Part shown: positions 25,967 through 35,107 of the stretch, one piece after another | How positions within the stretch are numbered: position 1 is the stretch's first letter | Layout: each line of letters opens with the position of its first letter | Assembly: GCF_016904885.1 (NCBI RefSeq) | Contig: NZ_JADWYI010000001.1 | Coordinates: 5,084,001-5,148,000 of the forward strand | Direction of reading: 5' to 3' | Source: Archangium primigenium | Lineage (GTDB): Bacteria > Myxococcota > Myxococcia > Myxococcales > Myxococcaceae | Length of the DNA: 64,000 bases | The notes under the pieces: model-generated | Seen by the model: only the letters and a program-made list of their open reading frames with translations | What the model was told of the DNA's origin: nothing | The model's database searches: none | Translations under genes and position numbers: made by a program

Positions 25967-27628
25967 TCACACCACCAGCAGGCGGGACTCGTCCAGGTCC
26001 ATGTCGGCGATCAGGTCCACTCCGTTGCGCGTGAGGCGCCGCGCCGCCGCCATGCTCCTCGGGCCGTGGCCATGCTCCAGACACCACTGGGCGTGCTCCA
26101 CGAGCAACGCCAACTCGTAGGTGCGGCCCAGCGTCAGCGCGAACCGCCGCGCCCCGGCCTCCACCTCCGCCGGATTCGCCATCGCCTTCGTCACCCAGAC
26201 CCGCGCCTTCTCCAGCGCGTCCTGCGCCGCCACCACGCTCGGCCGCAGGCCCGTGTCCTTCGCCGTCGCCAGCCGCCGCTCGGCGTCCAGGTACAGCGCC
26301 TCCAGCGCCCCGTCCTTCGCCATCGCCCGCAGCGTGTCCAGCGAGAGCACGTTCGTCGTCCCCTCCCAGATGGACAGCACCTGCGCGTCCGCCATCAGCC
26401 GCGGAATGCCCGTGTCCTCCACGTAGCCCGCGCCGCCGAAGCTCTCCACCACCTCGGACGTGACGTGCACCGTCTGCCGGCCCGTCGTCAGCTTCGCCAA
26501 GGGCGTCACCAGCCGCTGGAGCAACAGCTCCTCCTCCGTCGCCGTGCCCGCCTCCATCTTGCCCAGGAGCTCCGCCGCCCGGAACGCCAGGAGGAAGCCG
26601 CCGTGGAACTCGGCCTCCAGGCCCGCCAGCGTGTCCACGTGCAGCGGCTTCTCCGACAGGGGCGCGCCGAACTGCACCCGCCGCTTCGCGAAGTCGCGCG
26701 CCAGCGCCAGCGCCCGCCGCATCATCCACGTGCTCGCCACCGCGTTCCACGTGCGCGTCACGTTCAGCATGGACGCCATGTTTCGGATGCCGTCCGTCAG
26801 CCCCGCCACCGGCACCGCCTGCGCTCCGTCCAGCGTCAGCTCCGCCGTGGGCACCTTGCGCGTGCCCAGCTTGTCCTTGAGGCGGTTGATTTGAATCCCA
26901 TTCATCCGCCCGTCCGCGCCCCGCGTCTCCACGAAGAACAGCGCCAGGCCCTTGCCGCCCGCGCCGTTGCCCTCGGGGCGCGCCAGCGTCAGCGCCATCT
27001 GCGCCGTCGTCGCCGAGGTGAACCACTTGGTGCCATACAGCCGCCAGCCCTCGGGCGTCTGCCGCGCCACCGTCTGCGTCAGGCCCACGTCCGAGCCGCC
27101 CGTGCGCTCCGTCATCCACTGGCCCGACGTCCAGAACGTCTTGGGGTCGCGCGACGTCAGGTGGGGCAGGGCGCGCGCCACCAGCTCCTGGTTGCCCAGA
27201 CTCAGCAGCGTGCGCGCCGCCCCGTCCGTCATCGCCAGCGGGCAGGAGTAGATGTCCAGGGAGGGCTGGACGAGGTAGTTCAGCGCGAACTGGTGCAGGC
27301 GCGAGCGGTCCCCGTGCTTGCGCTCGTAGGCCACCGCCACGAGGCCCCGCTTCGCCGTCAGGACCTCGGCCTCCTTCCAGAGCGGGGACACCTCGATGTG
27401 GTCCACCCGCTGGCCCCAGGCGTTCCACTGGGTCAGCTCGGGCTCGTTGAGCCGGTCCCTGAGCTGGAACGCGTAGAAGTACCCGCCCGACAGCTCGCCC
27501 AGCTCCCGGAACTCCTCTTCCAGTCCGGCCTTCATGTCCCGGGGCAGGACGCGGTCGAGGTAGCCGCGCAGGAGCGCGTCGTCGTCGTACTGGTTGCCCA
27601 GCCGAGGGGGATCCTGGAAGAAGCTCAT
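25967..27628 (-). CDS. acyl-CoA dehydrogenase family protein (AidB-like)
   Basis: A 553-residue protein with the full acyl-CoA dehydrogenase fold: an N-terminal helical region, the flavin/substrate segment SGQWMTERTGGSDVG, the beta-domain (GTKWFTSATTAQMALTLARP) and the C-terminal four-helix bundle. The length and the extra C-terminal segment match the AidB group, which protects DNA from alkylation or acts on branched acyl-CoA; the substrate is unknown. The ATG at 27628 is the first in-frame start. It is divergent from the AAA ATPase gene, with an 84-bp gap. Confidence 0.88.
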   Translation of the reverse strand: MSFFQDPPRLGNQYDDDALLRGYLDRVLPRDMKAGLEEEFRELGELSGGYFYAFQLRDRLNEPELTQWNAWGQRVDHIEVSPLWKEAEVLTAKRGLVAVAYERKHGDRSRLHQFALNYLVQPSLDIYSCPLAMTDGAARTLLSLGNQELVARALPHLTSRDPKTFWTSGQWMTERTGGSDVGLTQTVARQTPEGWRLYGTKWFTSATTAQMALTLARPEGNGAGGKGLALFFVETRGADGRMNGIQINRLKDKLGTRKVPTAELTLDGAQAVPVAGLTDGIRNMASMLNVTRTWNAVASTWMMRRALALARDFAKRRVQFGAPLSEKPLHVDTLAGLEAEFHGGFLLAFRAAELLGKMEAGTATEEELLLQRLVTPLAKLTTGRQTVHVTSEVVESFGGAGYVEDTGIPRLMADAQVLSIWEGTTNVLSLDTLRAMAKDGALEALYLDAERRLATAKDTGLRPSVVAAQDALEKARVWVTKAMANPAEVEAGARRFALTLGRTYELALLVEHAQWCLEHGHGPRSMAAARRLTRNGVDLIADMDLDESRLLVV

Positions 27629-27712
27629 GGCCGGGGAGGCTAGCACCGCCGAGAGGGTGGGAAAGGGGTGTCGACTTCCTGCTAGAGTCGGCGGCCTCAA
27701 CCCGGAGCATGC

Positions 27713-29503
27713 ATGCCCGAGCAGCGGAGGCCGGGGGCGAGTCCCCCCGGATTCGATCCCCCCGATTTCGAGACCGACAGCAGCCGAAGCGTCACGCCCC
27801 GGGAGACTCCCGCGGCCTCGGCGGGCAACACCGGGGCGACGCCTCGGCTCCGGCCCACCCTGGGCACCGGAGCCCCGGCCGCTGTCCGGCCGCCCCAGCC
27901 CCCCGTGGGCACCGAGCCGCGTCGGCCCGCCGGGCCCAGTGCCTTCCTGGATCGCCGTCCCGGGCCGCCCGCGGACGCCCGCCCCGTGGACAAGCGGCCC
28001 CCCGCGCCCCCGCCGGTGGCCACCGACACGGACATGCCCTCGGTGATCGTGGAGCCGCAGGGGACCCGCCGCGCGGCGGCGCCACCTCCGCCCCCCGAGC
28101 TGCCTCCCGCGCCCCCGGCCGGGGTCGAGCGCCGGACGTCGGCGTATGGCGTGTCCTACTCGGGGCCCGAGCGGCGCAGCAACACGGGCGCCATGCGCCG
28201 GGTGGAGGCGGACGCGATCGGCAACGCGCCGCGCTTCGTGCCGCCCCAGCCGCGCAACCTCGAGGAGCTGGGCCTCAACGCCACCATGGTGGAGGAGCTG
28301 GTCCTCAAGGCCATCTTCTTCGCCGGCGAGATGCGCGGCATGGACATCGCCAACCGGCTCAAGCTGCCCACCACCGTGGTGGACGAGGTGCTCGAGGCCC
28401 TGCGGCGCCAGAAGTACATCGACATCCGCGGCGGTGGCGGCTCGGGTCTGGGCAAGTCCACGATGATCTACCAGCTCACCACGTTCGCCACGGACGTGCT
28501 CAGGCAGATCCTCGACCGCAACCGCTACAACGGTCCGGCGCCGGTGCCCCTGCAGGAGTGGATCCAGTCGGTGAAGAAGCAGAGCATCCGCGGCAACCGC
28601 ATCACCCGCCAGCGGATGGAGGACAAGTTCGGCGACCTCATCATCCGCGACTACATCTTCGATGGCATCGGTCCGGCGATGAACTCGGGCCGCGCCATCT
28701 TCTTCTACGGGCCCCCGGGCAACGGCAAGACGGCCATCTGCCAGGGCATGGTGAACTGCTTCGAGGGGGACATCTTCATCCCCCACGCCATCCTCATCGA
28801 CGACTTCATCGTCCGCATCTACGACAGCATCCTGCACCGCCCGGTGGAGGAAGAGCCCGGGGCGCCCGCGTATGACCGGCGCTGGGTGCGCTGCCGTCGG
28901 CCGCTCGTGGTCGTGGGCGGCGAGCTCACGCTGGACATGCTGGATCTCGTGTACTCGCCCGAGGTGAAGTACTACGAGGCGCCCTTCCAGATGAAGGCCA
29001 CCAACGGGATGCTCCTCGTGGACGACTTCGGCCGCCAGAAGGTGTCCCCGAAGGATCTGCTCAACCGGTGGATCGTCCCGCTGGAGAGCGACGTGGACAT
29101 GCTCACGCTGCACACGGGCAAGAAGGTCCAGGTGCCCTTCGACGTGTTCTCCGCCTTCTCCACCAACCTGGACCCGAGCGACCTGGTGGACGACGCCTTC
29201 CTGCGGCGCGTGCGCTACAAGCTCGAGGTGCAGCGGCCCGACGAGGATCTGTTCCATCAGATCTTCCAGGTCATGTGTGACAAGCGCGGCGTGGACTACG
29301 ACCCGGACGTGGTGCAGTACCTCATCAACTCGCACTACACGCCGCACCAGCGCCTGTTCGCCGCGTGCCAGCCGCGCGACCTGCTGGATCAGATGATCGA
29401 CATGGCGCACTACCGCGGCGAGCCGCCCCGGCTCACGCGGGACCTGGTGGACAGCGCGGTGCGCAGCTACTTCGTGCGCTTCGACAAGGAGAAGGGCGCC
29501 TGA
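27713..29503 (+). CDS. AAA-type ATPase with disordered N-terminus
   Basis: A 596-residue protein. About the first 160 residues are Pro/Ala/Arg-rich and disordered. A winged-helix-like segment (about 185-245, VLKAIFFAGEMRGMDIANRL) precedes a P-loop ATPase domain with Walker A GPPGNGKTA and Walker B GMLLVDDFG, and a C-terminal helical region. Such ATPases with a DNA-binding-like module are common in myxobacteria and related bacteria, but I know of no assigned role. The ATG at 27713 follows the frame. The gene converges on WbqC with a 16-bp gap. Confidence 0.8.
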   Translation: MPEQRRPGASPPGFDPPDFETDSSRSVTPRETPAASAGNTGATPRLRPTLGTGAPAAVRPPQPPVGTEPRRPAGPSAFLDRRPGPPADARPVDKRPPAPPPVATDTDMPSVIVEPQGTRRAAAPPPPPELPPAPPAGVERRTSAYGVSYSGPERRSNTGAMRRVEADAIGNAPRFVPPQPRNLEELGLNATMVEELVLKAIFFAGEMRGMDIANRLKLPTTVVDEVLEALRRQKYIDIRGGGGSGLGKSTMIYQLTTFATDVLRQILDRNRYNGPAPVPLQEWIQSVKKQSIRGNRITRQRMEDKFGDLIIRDYIFDGIGPAMNSGRAIFFYGPPGNGKTAICQGMVNCFEGDIFIPHAILIDDFIVRIYDSILHRPVEEEPGAPAYDRRWVRCRRPLVVVGGELTLDMLDLVYSPEVKYYEAPFQMKATNGMLLVDDFGRQKVSPKDLLNRWIVPLESDVDMLTLHTGKKVQVPFDVFSAFSTNLDPSDLVDDAFLRRVRYKLEVQRPDEDLFHQIFQVMCDKRGVDYDPDVVQYLINSHYTPHQRLFAACQPRDLLDQMIDMAHYRGEPPRLTRDLVDSAVRSYFVRFDKEKGA

Positions 29504-29519
29504 GCCAAGGGCGCCTGAG

Positions 29520-30314
29520 CTAGGACGCGGCGCCGGGCGCGCGCGGGGCGAAGGGCCCCCAGGGTTTGGGGGCGAGCCACGCGCGCACCTCGTCCACGGG
29601 CACGTTGGACAGCACGTCCACGATGGACAGGCCCATCACGAAGCGCTCGCCGGGGCGGCCCTGGTCGTACGGGGGGTAGCGGAAGTTCTGCCAGAGCAGC
29701 CGCGCCCCCACGTCCCGGAAGGGACCGGGCTTCAGGTACACCGAGCCCACGGCGGAGTAGTACGTGTCGTGCCCGAGCCGGGTGCAGTACGCCGCCAGGC
29801 GCTCCGTCTTCTCCTCCACCGGGCGCCCCAGCGTCGAGGCGAGCACCACGCGGGGCGACAGGCCCAGGGGCTCGTGGAAGAGGGCCTGGCTCGCCAGGAG
29901 GGTGCGCAGGAGCGAGCCCGGACCGCGCTCGCGGGCGGCCTCGGCGTAGAAGGCCTCCAGCCGGGGCAGCACCTGGGCGCGGAAGTAGGGGCGCCGGCCG
30001 TAGAGCGTCGTCAGGGTGGCCAGGTGCTTGCGGGGCCAGGGCTGGTTCGGCTCCACCGCCAGGTCGCCGAGGCGCGTGTCGCGGTGGGCGCCCTCCAGGG
30101 GGATGGTGAGCCACTGGAAGGCGGACTCGGTGGGCGGGGGCAGGGGCGTGCCCACGGGCAGGGCCACGCGCGTGCGGCGCTGCCAGCCCCGCCGCAGCCA
30201 CTGCACGTTGTCCAGCACCAGCAGGGTGTCCGAGCGCGCCACCTGCTCGTAGAAGTCCAGCCAGGGCAGGTAGTGGGGTTGCTCGGCGACGAGGACTCCG
30301 GACGGCTCGCTCAC
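29520..30314 (-). CDS. WbqC family protein
   Basis: A 264-residue protein of the WbqC family, recognised by VLVAEQPHYLPWLDFYEQV at the start and SDTLLVLDNVQW in the first 45 residues. Members occur in polysaccharide or O-antigen gene sets and are thought to act on activated sugars or peptides, but the activity is not defined. The GTG at 30314 is chosen because it starts right at the family N-terminus; upstream in-frame sequence is Arg/Gly-rich and not conserved. Cytoplasmic. Confidence 0.82.
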   Translation of the reverse strand: MSEPSGVLVAEQPHYLPWLDFYEQVARSDTLLVLDNVQWLRRGWQRRTRVALPVGTPLPPPTESAFQWLTIPLEGAHRDTRLGDLAVEPNQPWPRKHLATLTTLYGRRPYFRAQVLPRLEAFYAEAARERGPGSLLRTLLASQALFHEPLGLSPRVVLASTLGRPVEEKTERLAAYCTRLGHDTYYSAVGSVYLKPGPFRDVGARLLWQNFRYPPYDQGRPGERFVMGLSIVDVLSNVPVDEVRAWLAPKPWGPFAPRAPGAAS

Positions 30315-30351
30315 GGCGCGCGAGTGTAGCCGCCCCCCGCGCACGCGGGCA

Positions 30352-31437
30352 TCAGTTCCTCGGAGGCGGCAGCCGCAGGTGGGCCACCACGCCGCCCAGG
30401 TTCGAGCGCCAGGGCGCGAGGCGGCGCTCTGGCCGGGCATCGCCCACGCCGTAGGCCAGCACGGGCCCCACCCGGGGTGGGCCGGACGCCGCCGAGCCGC
30501 GCACCAGCACCAGGTTGCGCCGGGTCTCCAGGGGGCTGAAGGCCAGGGCGCCCCCCGGACGGCGCGTCCAGACGTCCACGTAGCCGGCCAGCAAGAGCTC
30601 GCGGTACGTGGGCGCGCCCACCAGGCCCAGGTTCGCCGGGCTGTTGAAGTCGCCCACCAGCACCACGGGCAAGGGCTCGCCGCGCAGCGTGTGGATGAGC
30701 TCCGCGGCCTGGGCCAGCTGCACCCGCAGGCCCTCCTCGCCCGGCGCGGCCTCCAGGTGGGTGCTCACGAAGCGGTAGCGCTGGCCGCCCACCTCGGCCA
30801 CCAGCGACAGCCACCCGCGCGGCAGCGCCAGGCGCCCCAGCCCCGGCACCTCCACGTCCCGGCGGGCCACGTAGTTGCCCGTGCGCACGCCGCTCACCGC
30901 CACGTCCTCGCGCGCGAGGATGACGTCGAAGTCCGTCAGCCGCGCGTCGTCGAAGCTCGGCGCGGCGCCGGTGAGCAGGGGCACCTCCACGTCCAGGTCG
31001 CGCACCCGCGCCACCTCCCGGTAGCGCAGCCCCCGCGCGTCCAGCTCCGCGAGCAGCGCCGGCAGGAGGTCCAGCTGGAGCGCCTGGGCGGGCTCGCCGC
31101 CCCCGAAGATGGCGTCCCCCGGGGACTGCAGCCGCACCTGGGCCACCTGCTGCAGCCCGAGCAGGTGGGGGCGGGCGTACTGGATTTCATCCGCCAGCGC
31201 GCGGGAGCGGGCCACGAGGTCCTCCTGACGCAGCGCGCCCCACCACTCCGCGACCCGGGGCGCCACCTCGGCCGCGCCGGTGGCGCTCCACACCCGCTCC
31301 AGGCTCGTGGCCGGTGCCAGGCTCCGGGTCATCACCGTGAGGGTGCCGGGCCGCTCGTCCGGGGCCGGGGGCCGCGTGGCCAGGTGGCAGGCGCCGAGCA
31401 CACCCAGGCAGAGCCCAATCGCGAGCATGTACCTCAT
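30352..31437 (-). CDS. endonuclease/exonuclease/phosphatase-fold lipoprotein
   Basis: A 361-residue lipoprotein (lipobox LGAC, Cys near residue 17) with an endonuclease/exonuclease/phosphatase fold. The GDFNSPAN and VSTHLEA motifs match the active-site elements of the family. The C-terminal SDH-type motif is altered to SNLGG, so the catalytic His normally found there is missing and activity is uncertain. Family members cleave phosphodiester bonds in nucleic acids or phospholipids; an exported one could act on extracellular DNA or lipids. The ATG at 31437 is preceded by GGAAGG. It diverges from the long intergenic region upstream of the histidine kinase gene. Confidence 0.75.
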   Translation of the reverse strand: MRYMLAIGLCLGVLGACHLATRPPAPDERPGTLTVMTRSLAPATSLERVWSATGAAEVAPRVAEWWGALRQEDLVARSRALADEIQYARPHLLGLQQVAQVRLQSPGDAIFGGGEPAQALQLDLLPALLAELDARGLRYREVARVRDLDVEVPLLTGAAPSFDDARLTDFDVILAREDVAVSGVRTGNYVARRDVEVPGLGRLALPRGWLSLVAEVGGQRYRFVSTHLEAAPGEEGLRVQLAQAAELIHTLRGEPLPVVLVGDFNSPANLGLVGAPTYRELLLAGYVDVWTRRPGGALAFSPLETRRNLVLVRGSAASGPPRVGPVLAYGVGDARPERRLAPWRSNLGGVVAHLRLPPPRN

Positions 31438-31830
31438 CGCATCACCTTCCCCCCGGGAACCCCGAGCCGCCCACCCATGCCCACCCCTCCACGCCCCGCC
31501 TCGATGCCCGCCCGTGTACGACTCGGGAGGAGATAGGTCCCCCCCCGCCCGCGCGGCAGTCCGCTACCCTTCTTTTCCGGTAAGTCCCGCCTTCCAGTGC
31601 GCGGCGCGCGACGTTCCGAACGTTGACCGGGAAGCATTCGTGGGAGCGGGCCATCGCTTCGCGGGAGCGGGTCGCCCGGGGCGCCTTTCCCGTGGGGGTG
31701 GGAACGGGGTTAGGCTTGGGGTCCTCCCGCGGAAATCCAGAGGGCTGTTCCGCCAGGAGCCTTTCTGGGTGGACCCGGGTGGTGTCGATCCTCCAAGCTC
31801 CCGATTCCCTCGACACCCTGTCGCTCCTTC
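31438..31830. other. long intergenic region before the histidine kinase gene
   Basis: About 390 bp between divergent genes, without a convincing coding frame. It contains Pro/Gly-type GC-rich sequence and one 13-bp palindrome, but no sigma-70-like promoter that I can defend. It most likely carries both promoters. Confidence 0.5.
31611..31623. promoter_or_regulatory. 13-bp palindrome upstream of the histidine kinase gene
   Basis: ACGTTC-C-GAACGT is a perfect inverted repeat around one base, about 210 bp upstream of the kinase start. It could be an operator; no known regulator matches. Confidence 0.25.
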
Positions 31831-34230
31831 ATGCGCTTTCTTCTTCTCAGCCGCGACGGTGACCACCCCATTGGGGCGGAACTCGCCCAGATGGGACACG
31901 AAGTGGTGGTGGCCGCGGGGCCGGAGGTCACCGCCGCCACCATCTCCCTGGTGGACGTGCTCGTGGTGGGGGCCGAACAGGTCCGCGAGAAGTCCGAGTG
32001 GTTCAACCGTCTGCGCGCGCAGATCCGCGTGGCCGAGGTGTCGGTGCTCGGCATGGTGAACCGCCTGGTCGAGGACGAGCTCGCCCCGCTGATGGAGATC
32101 GGCGTGGACGACTACCTCGTGGCGCCCTTCCACGCCGCGGACATCCGCGCGCGCATCGCCCTGTTCGAGCGGCGCTGCTACGCCTTCATGCGCCGGCAGT
32201 CCCACGAGGAGTCCGCGCGCGGGGAGATCGAGCGGCTGGCCGCCATCATCCAGACCCAGAACGACATCGCCCTGGCGGGCCTGGACCTGGACGTGGTGAT
32301 GCGGCTCATCGCCGAGCGGGCGATGATCCTCTGCGGCGCCGGCGGCGCGGCGGTGGGCATCATCGAGGGTGAGGAGATGTACTACCGGGTGTGCACGGGC
32401 TACTCGAAGCAGTTCGAGGGGGCGCGGCTGCCGGTGAGCAGCACCATGGCGGGCTCCAGCGTGCTCCGGGGCCAGGTGGTGCGCACGGACGACACCGAGC
32501 GCGACTCGCGGGTGAACCTGGACACGGCGCGCCGGCTCAAGGTGCGCTCCATGCTCAACGTGCCGCTCAAGCGCGACAACCAGACGGTGGGCCTGTTGAG
32601 CATCGCCTCGCAGGTGCCCTACGCCTTCGTGGACTCGGACGAGCGCACGCTGGAGCTGATGGCGGGCCTGCTCGGCGCGGCCATGGGCAACGCGGCCGAG
32701 CACGCGGCGAAGCAGGCGCTGATGACGGAGGTGGCCTCCATCGTCACCGCGCTCCAGGAGAGCCAGCACCTCTTCGACTCCTTCCTCAACAACAACCCGG
32801 CGCTCGCCTACATGAAGGACGAGGGCGGCCGGCGCGTGTACGCCAACGAGCCCTTCCGGCGCTTCTTCGGGCTGTCGCCCGGCATGGACGTGAGCACCAT
32901 CCCGGACGAGCAGCTCATGCCCCCGCAGACGGTGGCCCACCTGCGGGACCAGGACGATCAGGCCTTCAAGTCCGGCCAGCCCTCGGTCTCCGAGAGCATG
33001 ATCCCCACGCCCGAGGGCGAGCCGCGCGAGTTCCTCACCTACCGCTTCATCGCGCGCGACAGCTCCGGGCGGCGCTTCCTCGGAGGCGTGTCCTTCGACA
33101 TCACCGAGCGCAAGGCGGCCGAGGAGGCCCTGCGCCGCTCCGAGGAGAGCTTCCGCGCCCTCATCGAGGGCTCGCCCGAGGCCATCTTCGTGCACCGGGG
33201 CGGGCCGTTGCTCTACGTCAACCCGTCCGCGTGCACCTTCCTGCGGCTCAAGGGCAGCGAGCTCGTGGGCCGCTCGCTCATGGACTACGTGCACCCGGAT
33301 GACCGGGCGGCCGCCGCCAGCATGCTGGATGGGGTCGCGGGCCGGGGCGCGCACCGGGTGCGCGAGGTGCGCTTCCTGCCGCCGGACGGCGGGGTGGTGA
33401 CGGGGGAGATCAGCAGTCTGCGGCTGCTGTTCGCCGGTCAGACGGCCACGGTGGTGAGCGCGCGCGACCTCACCGAGCGCAAGCAGATTCAGGCGCGGCT
33501 GGTGGTGGCCGACCGGCTCGCGTCGGTGGGCACGCTCGCGGCGGGCGTGGCGCACGAGATCAACAACCCGCTCGCCTTCGTCATCTCCAACCTGTCCTTC
33601 CTCACCGAGGAGCTGCACGCCATCACGGCGCTCCTGCCCCCGGGCCGCCTGGACGAATTGGAGGAGGTGCTGGAGGAGACCAACGAGGGCGTCAACCGGG
33701 TGCGCCTCATCGTGCAGGACCTCAAGACGTTCTCGCGCGGCGACGAGGAGCTGCCCACGGCGGTGGACCTGCGGCGCGTCATCGACTCGGCGCTGGCGCT
33801 CGCGCGCGGCGAACTGCGCCACCGCGCCACGGTCATCAAGGACGTGTCCGACGTGCCGCTCGTGGAGGGCAGCGAGGCGCGCTTTGGCCAGGTGGTGCTC
33901 AACCTGCTCATCAACGCCGCGCACGCCATCAGCGCGGGTCAGCCGGACAAGAACGAGATCCGCGTGGTGCTGCGCGCGGAGACCGACCACGCCATCCTGG
34001 AAGTGAAGGACACGGGGTGCGGCATGGCCCCCGAGGTGCTCAGCCGCATCTTCGATCCGTTCTTCACGACGAAGCCCGTGGGCGTGGGCACGGGCCTGGG
34101 CCTGTCCATCTGCCACGGCATCATCACCGGCTTTGGCGGGGAGATCACCGCGCACAGCGAGGTGGGCAAGGGCAGCACCTTCCGCATCAGCCTGCCGGCC
34201 CTGCGCAAGAGCAGCCTCAAGGCGGGGTAG
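31831..34230 (+). CDS. sensor histidine kinase: pseudo-receiver, GAF, two PAS, HisKA, HATPase
   Basis: A 799-residue cytoplasmic kinase. Domains in order: a receiver-like N-terminal domain (1-120), a GAF domain (about 145-290), two PAS domains (about 310-425 and 435-550), a HisKA dimerisation domain with phosphoacceptor His575 in GVAHEINNP, and a HATPase domain with LINAAHA (N box), DTGCGM (G1) and GTGLGLS (G2). In the receiver-like domain the strand-3 phosphoacceptor Asp is absent (VLVVGAE), so it is a pseudo-receiver that may sense rather than accept phosphate. No response regulator is adjacent, so it is an orphan kinase. No transmembrane segments. Confidence 0.9.
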   Translation: MRFLLLSRDGDHPIGAELAQMGHEVVVAAGPEVTAATISLVDVLVVGAEQVREKSEWFNRLRAQIRVAEVSVLGMVNRLVEDELAPLMEIGVDDYLVAPFHAADIRARIALFERRCYAFMRRQSHEESARGEIERLAAIIQTQNDIALAGLDLDVVMRLIAERAMILCGAGGAAVGIIEGEEMYYRVCTGYSKQFEGARLPVSSTMAGSSVLRGQVVRTDDTERDSRVNLDTARRLKVRSMLNVPLKRDNQTVGLLSIASQVPYAFVDSDERTLELMAGLLGAAMGNAAEHAAKQALMTEVASIVTALQESQHLFDSFLNNNPALAYMKDEGGRRVYANEPFRRFFGLSPGMDVSTIPDEQLMPPQTVAHLRDQDDQAFKSGQPSVSESMIPTPEGEPREFLTYRFIARDSSGRRFLGGVSFDITERKAAEEALRRSEESFRALIEGSPEAIFVHRGGPLLYVNPSACTFLRLKGSELVGRSLMDYVHPDDRAAAASMLDGVAGRGAHRVREVRFLPPDGGVVTGEISSLRLLFAGQTATVVSARDLTERKQIQARLVVADRLASVGTLAAGVAHEINNPLAFVISNLSFLTEELHAITALLPPGRLDELEEVLEETNEGVNRVRLIVQDLKTFSRGDEELPTAVDLRRVIDSALALARGELRHRATVIKDVSDVPLVEGSEARFGQVVLNLLINAAHAISAGQPDKNEIRVVLRAETDHAILEVKDTGCGMAPEVLSRIFDPFFTTKPVGVGTGLGLSICHGIITGFGGEITAHSEVGKGSTFRISLPALRKSSLKAG

Positions 34231-34281
34231 GGCGGAGAACGGACCCCGAGGCGACCCTCGCCCGGCGAAGGTTCCGACCCG

Positions 34282-34315
34282 TGTCCGAATTCGAGGGATC
34301 CCTCGGATTCGGACA
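34282..34315. terminator. 34-bp bidirectional terminator-like hairpin
   Basis: The arms TGTCCGAAT (34282-34290) and ATTCGGACA (34307-34315) pair perfectly. Inside, GAGGGATCCCTC continues the stem after one 2-base mismatch. The hairpin sits between the stop of the kinase gene and the convergent gene, so it may act as a shared terminator, although there is no T-run. Confidence 0.5.
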
Positions 34316-34361
34316 TGGCCCGAGGGATTCGGCCCCGGGCGGTGTCCCGCGAGGCGTCCCG

Positions 34362-34937
34362 CTACACGTCGAGGAAGTCGCCGTCGAAGCCGCCGCCCAC
34401 GTCGTCATAGCCGCCGCCGTCGTCCTCGAGCCCCGAGGCGTCCGCCTGCGCGTCGTCCATGCCCCCCTCGTCACTCCAGGACGAGTCCCCGAAGCCATCC
34501 ATGAACTGGTGCGCGATGGCCGTGCCGATGAAGGAGCCGGCGATGGTGCCCAGGAGACTGCCCGCGAGGATGCTCCCCATGCCCACGCCCGCGCCGCCGC
34601 CGAAGGCGCGCTCCAGCGTGCCCGGCTGACGCAGCTCCGCGCGGGTCGCCATGCGCGCCAGCGTCTGCGGCCGGTCATCCGCCCGTGCGCGCTCCGACTC
34701 GGGCAGCGTCTGGCTCAGCCCGCGCAGGGCCTGGGCCCGCTGCTCGGGCGTGAGTTGCGCGAAGGCCTCGGCATGGGCCTGCTCGATGGCCTCGGGCGGC
34801 GCCGTGCGCAGCAGGTAGCGGTAGCGCTCCAGGGCCTGCTCATCCGCCGAGCCCCCCACCGTCGCGGGACGTGACGTCGCGGGCGTCGCCAGCTCGCCCG
34901 CCTTCTTCTGTCCGAACAGCCGATCCATCCATCCCAT
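34362..34937 (-). CDS. hypothetical protein with Gly-rich segment
   Basis: A 191-residue protein, not recognised. The N-terminal half is helical and charged. Residues about 130-155 form a glycine-rich hydrophobic stretch (AGVGMGSILAGSLLGTIAGS) resembling a glycine-zipper or membrane-inserting segment. The last 30 residues are Asp/Gly-rich. The ATG at 34937 has GAGAGG upstream. It may associate with the membrane. Convergent with the kinase gene. Confidence 0.6.
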   Translation of the reverse strand: MGWMDRLFGQKKAGELATPATSRPATVGGSADEQALERYRYLLRTAPPEAIEQAHAEAFAQLTPEQRAQALRGLSQTLPESERARADDRPQTLARMATRAELRQPGTLERAFGGGAGVGMGSILAGSLLGTIAGSFIGTAIAHQFMDGFGDSSWSDEGGMDDAQADASGLEDDGGGYDDVGGGFDGDFLDV

Positions 34938-35107
34938 GTTGCCTCTCCCGTGACGCATGACGATGCGCTGCCGCTGGAAAAATGGAATCACCTTGAAGTC
35001 CGGAGACTCTGTGGTGAGACGTGGGATTCCATATGGCGATGGGGGATTCCCCCCGCTCGGACGTCCGGTTGCCCTACCCGCTGGGGTCGCAGGCAGGGCG
35101 GCCAGGC

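Noticed and set aside
31564-34155. An 863-residue reverse frame antisense to the histidine kinase
   Set aside because: It mirrors the kinase coding sequence and has biased, motif-free composition.
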